From: Syntrophobacterales bacterium
GTDB lineage: Bacteria; Desulfobacterota; Desulfobaccia; Desulfobaccales; 0-14-0-80-60-11
NCBI GenBank assembly: GCA_023229795.1
Contig: JALNYP010000087.1
Location: 1 to 13,128, forward strand
Length of the DNA stretch: 13,128 bases
Direction: 5' to 3'
Part shown: positions 12,990 through 13,128 of the stretch, in pieces
How the letters are laid out: every line of letters begins with the position of its first letter
Numbering within the stretch: position 1 is the first letter of the stretch
Program-made: the position numbers and the translations under genes
Notes under the pieces: model-generated
Told to the model about the DNA's origin: nothing
Database searches by the model: none
The model's input: only the letters and a program-made list of their open reading frames with translations

Positions 12990-13128
12990 CCTCGATCTCC
13001 TCCCTTTGAATCGGAATCGTAAATGAGATTCTGGCGCCGCGCTCTTTCTGGCTCCAGAGTTCAAAGGTCCCCCCGAGAATCTTGACCCGCTCTTCCATGG
13101 ATAGCAAGCCCAGGGTCTTTTTTTCGCT
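12958..13128 (-). CDS. Sensor histidine kinase, C-terminal end (partial)
   Basis: A reading frame entering from the right edge gives 56 residues and then a TGA at 12960-12958. The translation includes TLGLLSMEERVKILGG, then FELWSQKERGARISFTIPI. This matches the end of a HATPase domain in NarX/UhpB-type (HisKA_3) kinases: a GLG-L-MxERV helix, a LGGxxxxxS strand pair and a GTxxxxxIP finish. The consensus G1 box Gly-Leu-Gly appears here as Thr-Leu-Gly. The first part of the gene is outside the window. It overlaps the response regulator start, so it is the likely cognate kinase. Confidence 0.85.
   Translation of the reverse strand, partial: SEKKTLGLLSMEERVKILGGTFELWSQKERGARISFTIPIQREEIEGESLYRRASR

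Noticed and set aside
1..13128. CRISPR array, insertion sequence or prophage signals
   Set aside because: No regularly spaced direct repeats, transposase or integrase motifs, or terminal repeats were seen, apart from the 1-65 inverted repeat reported separately.

Overview
The window is bacterial chromosomal DNA with fairly high GC, tightly packed genes, many coupled stops and starts, and clear Shine-Dalgarno sequences. My best guess is a sediment or water-column Desulfobacterota (former Deltaproteobacteria) or a similar anaerobe. This rests on the overall mix (gas vesicle genes, a class III PHA synthase, a DUF523-DUF1722 fusion protein, a NarL-type two-component pair) and is an inference, not a direct reading.

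Region 1 (1-7492, all + strand) is a gas vesicle (gvp) cluster. In order it encodes a GvpC-like protein with three exact-length 33-residue repeats, a protein made of six DnaJ-type CxxCxGxG zinc motifs with no J domain, the AAA+ ATPase GvpN, two small unrecognised proteins, a mini zinc-ribbon protein, GvpF/L, GvpG with a basic tail, a two-domain ArsA/Get3-type ATPase with a CxxC in each half, a zinc-ribbon to GvpS-like fusion, GvpK and GvpJ. The F-G-x-S-K-J order matches the Bacillus (Priestia) megaterium cluster, with the ArsA/Get3 ATPase in the place of gvpL. The main shell gene gvpA is not in the window and is presumably upstream. A perfect 25-bp inverted repeat (1-25 / 41-65) covers the ribosome binding site and start codon of the first gene and reaches the window edge.

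Region 2 (7633-10728, - strand) is a polyhydroxyalkanoate unit. phaE overlaps phaC (class III PHA synthase, Cys-Asp-His triad visible) by one base, and a tandem-GAF protein follows 61 bases later, probably in the same transcript. It converges on the gvp cluster. A perfect palindrome lies upstream of phaE.

Region 3 (10977-11930, +) is a single DUF523-DUF1722 fusion protein. After it comes a 420-base stretch with no certain gene, only a possible 68-codon ORF on the - strand.

Region 4 (12351-13128, -) is the end of a sensor histidine kinase gene overlapping a NarL/LuxR-family response regulator gene.

The strongest candidate for something new is the zinc- and chaperone-rich assembly set inside the gvp cluster: a DnaJ-like zinc protein, a Get3-like targeting ATPase, a free zinc ribbon, and a zinc ribbon fused to a shell-type protein. 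It could be a dedicated folding and delivery route for very hydrophobic gas vesicle subunits. That role is inferred from gene content and order only.
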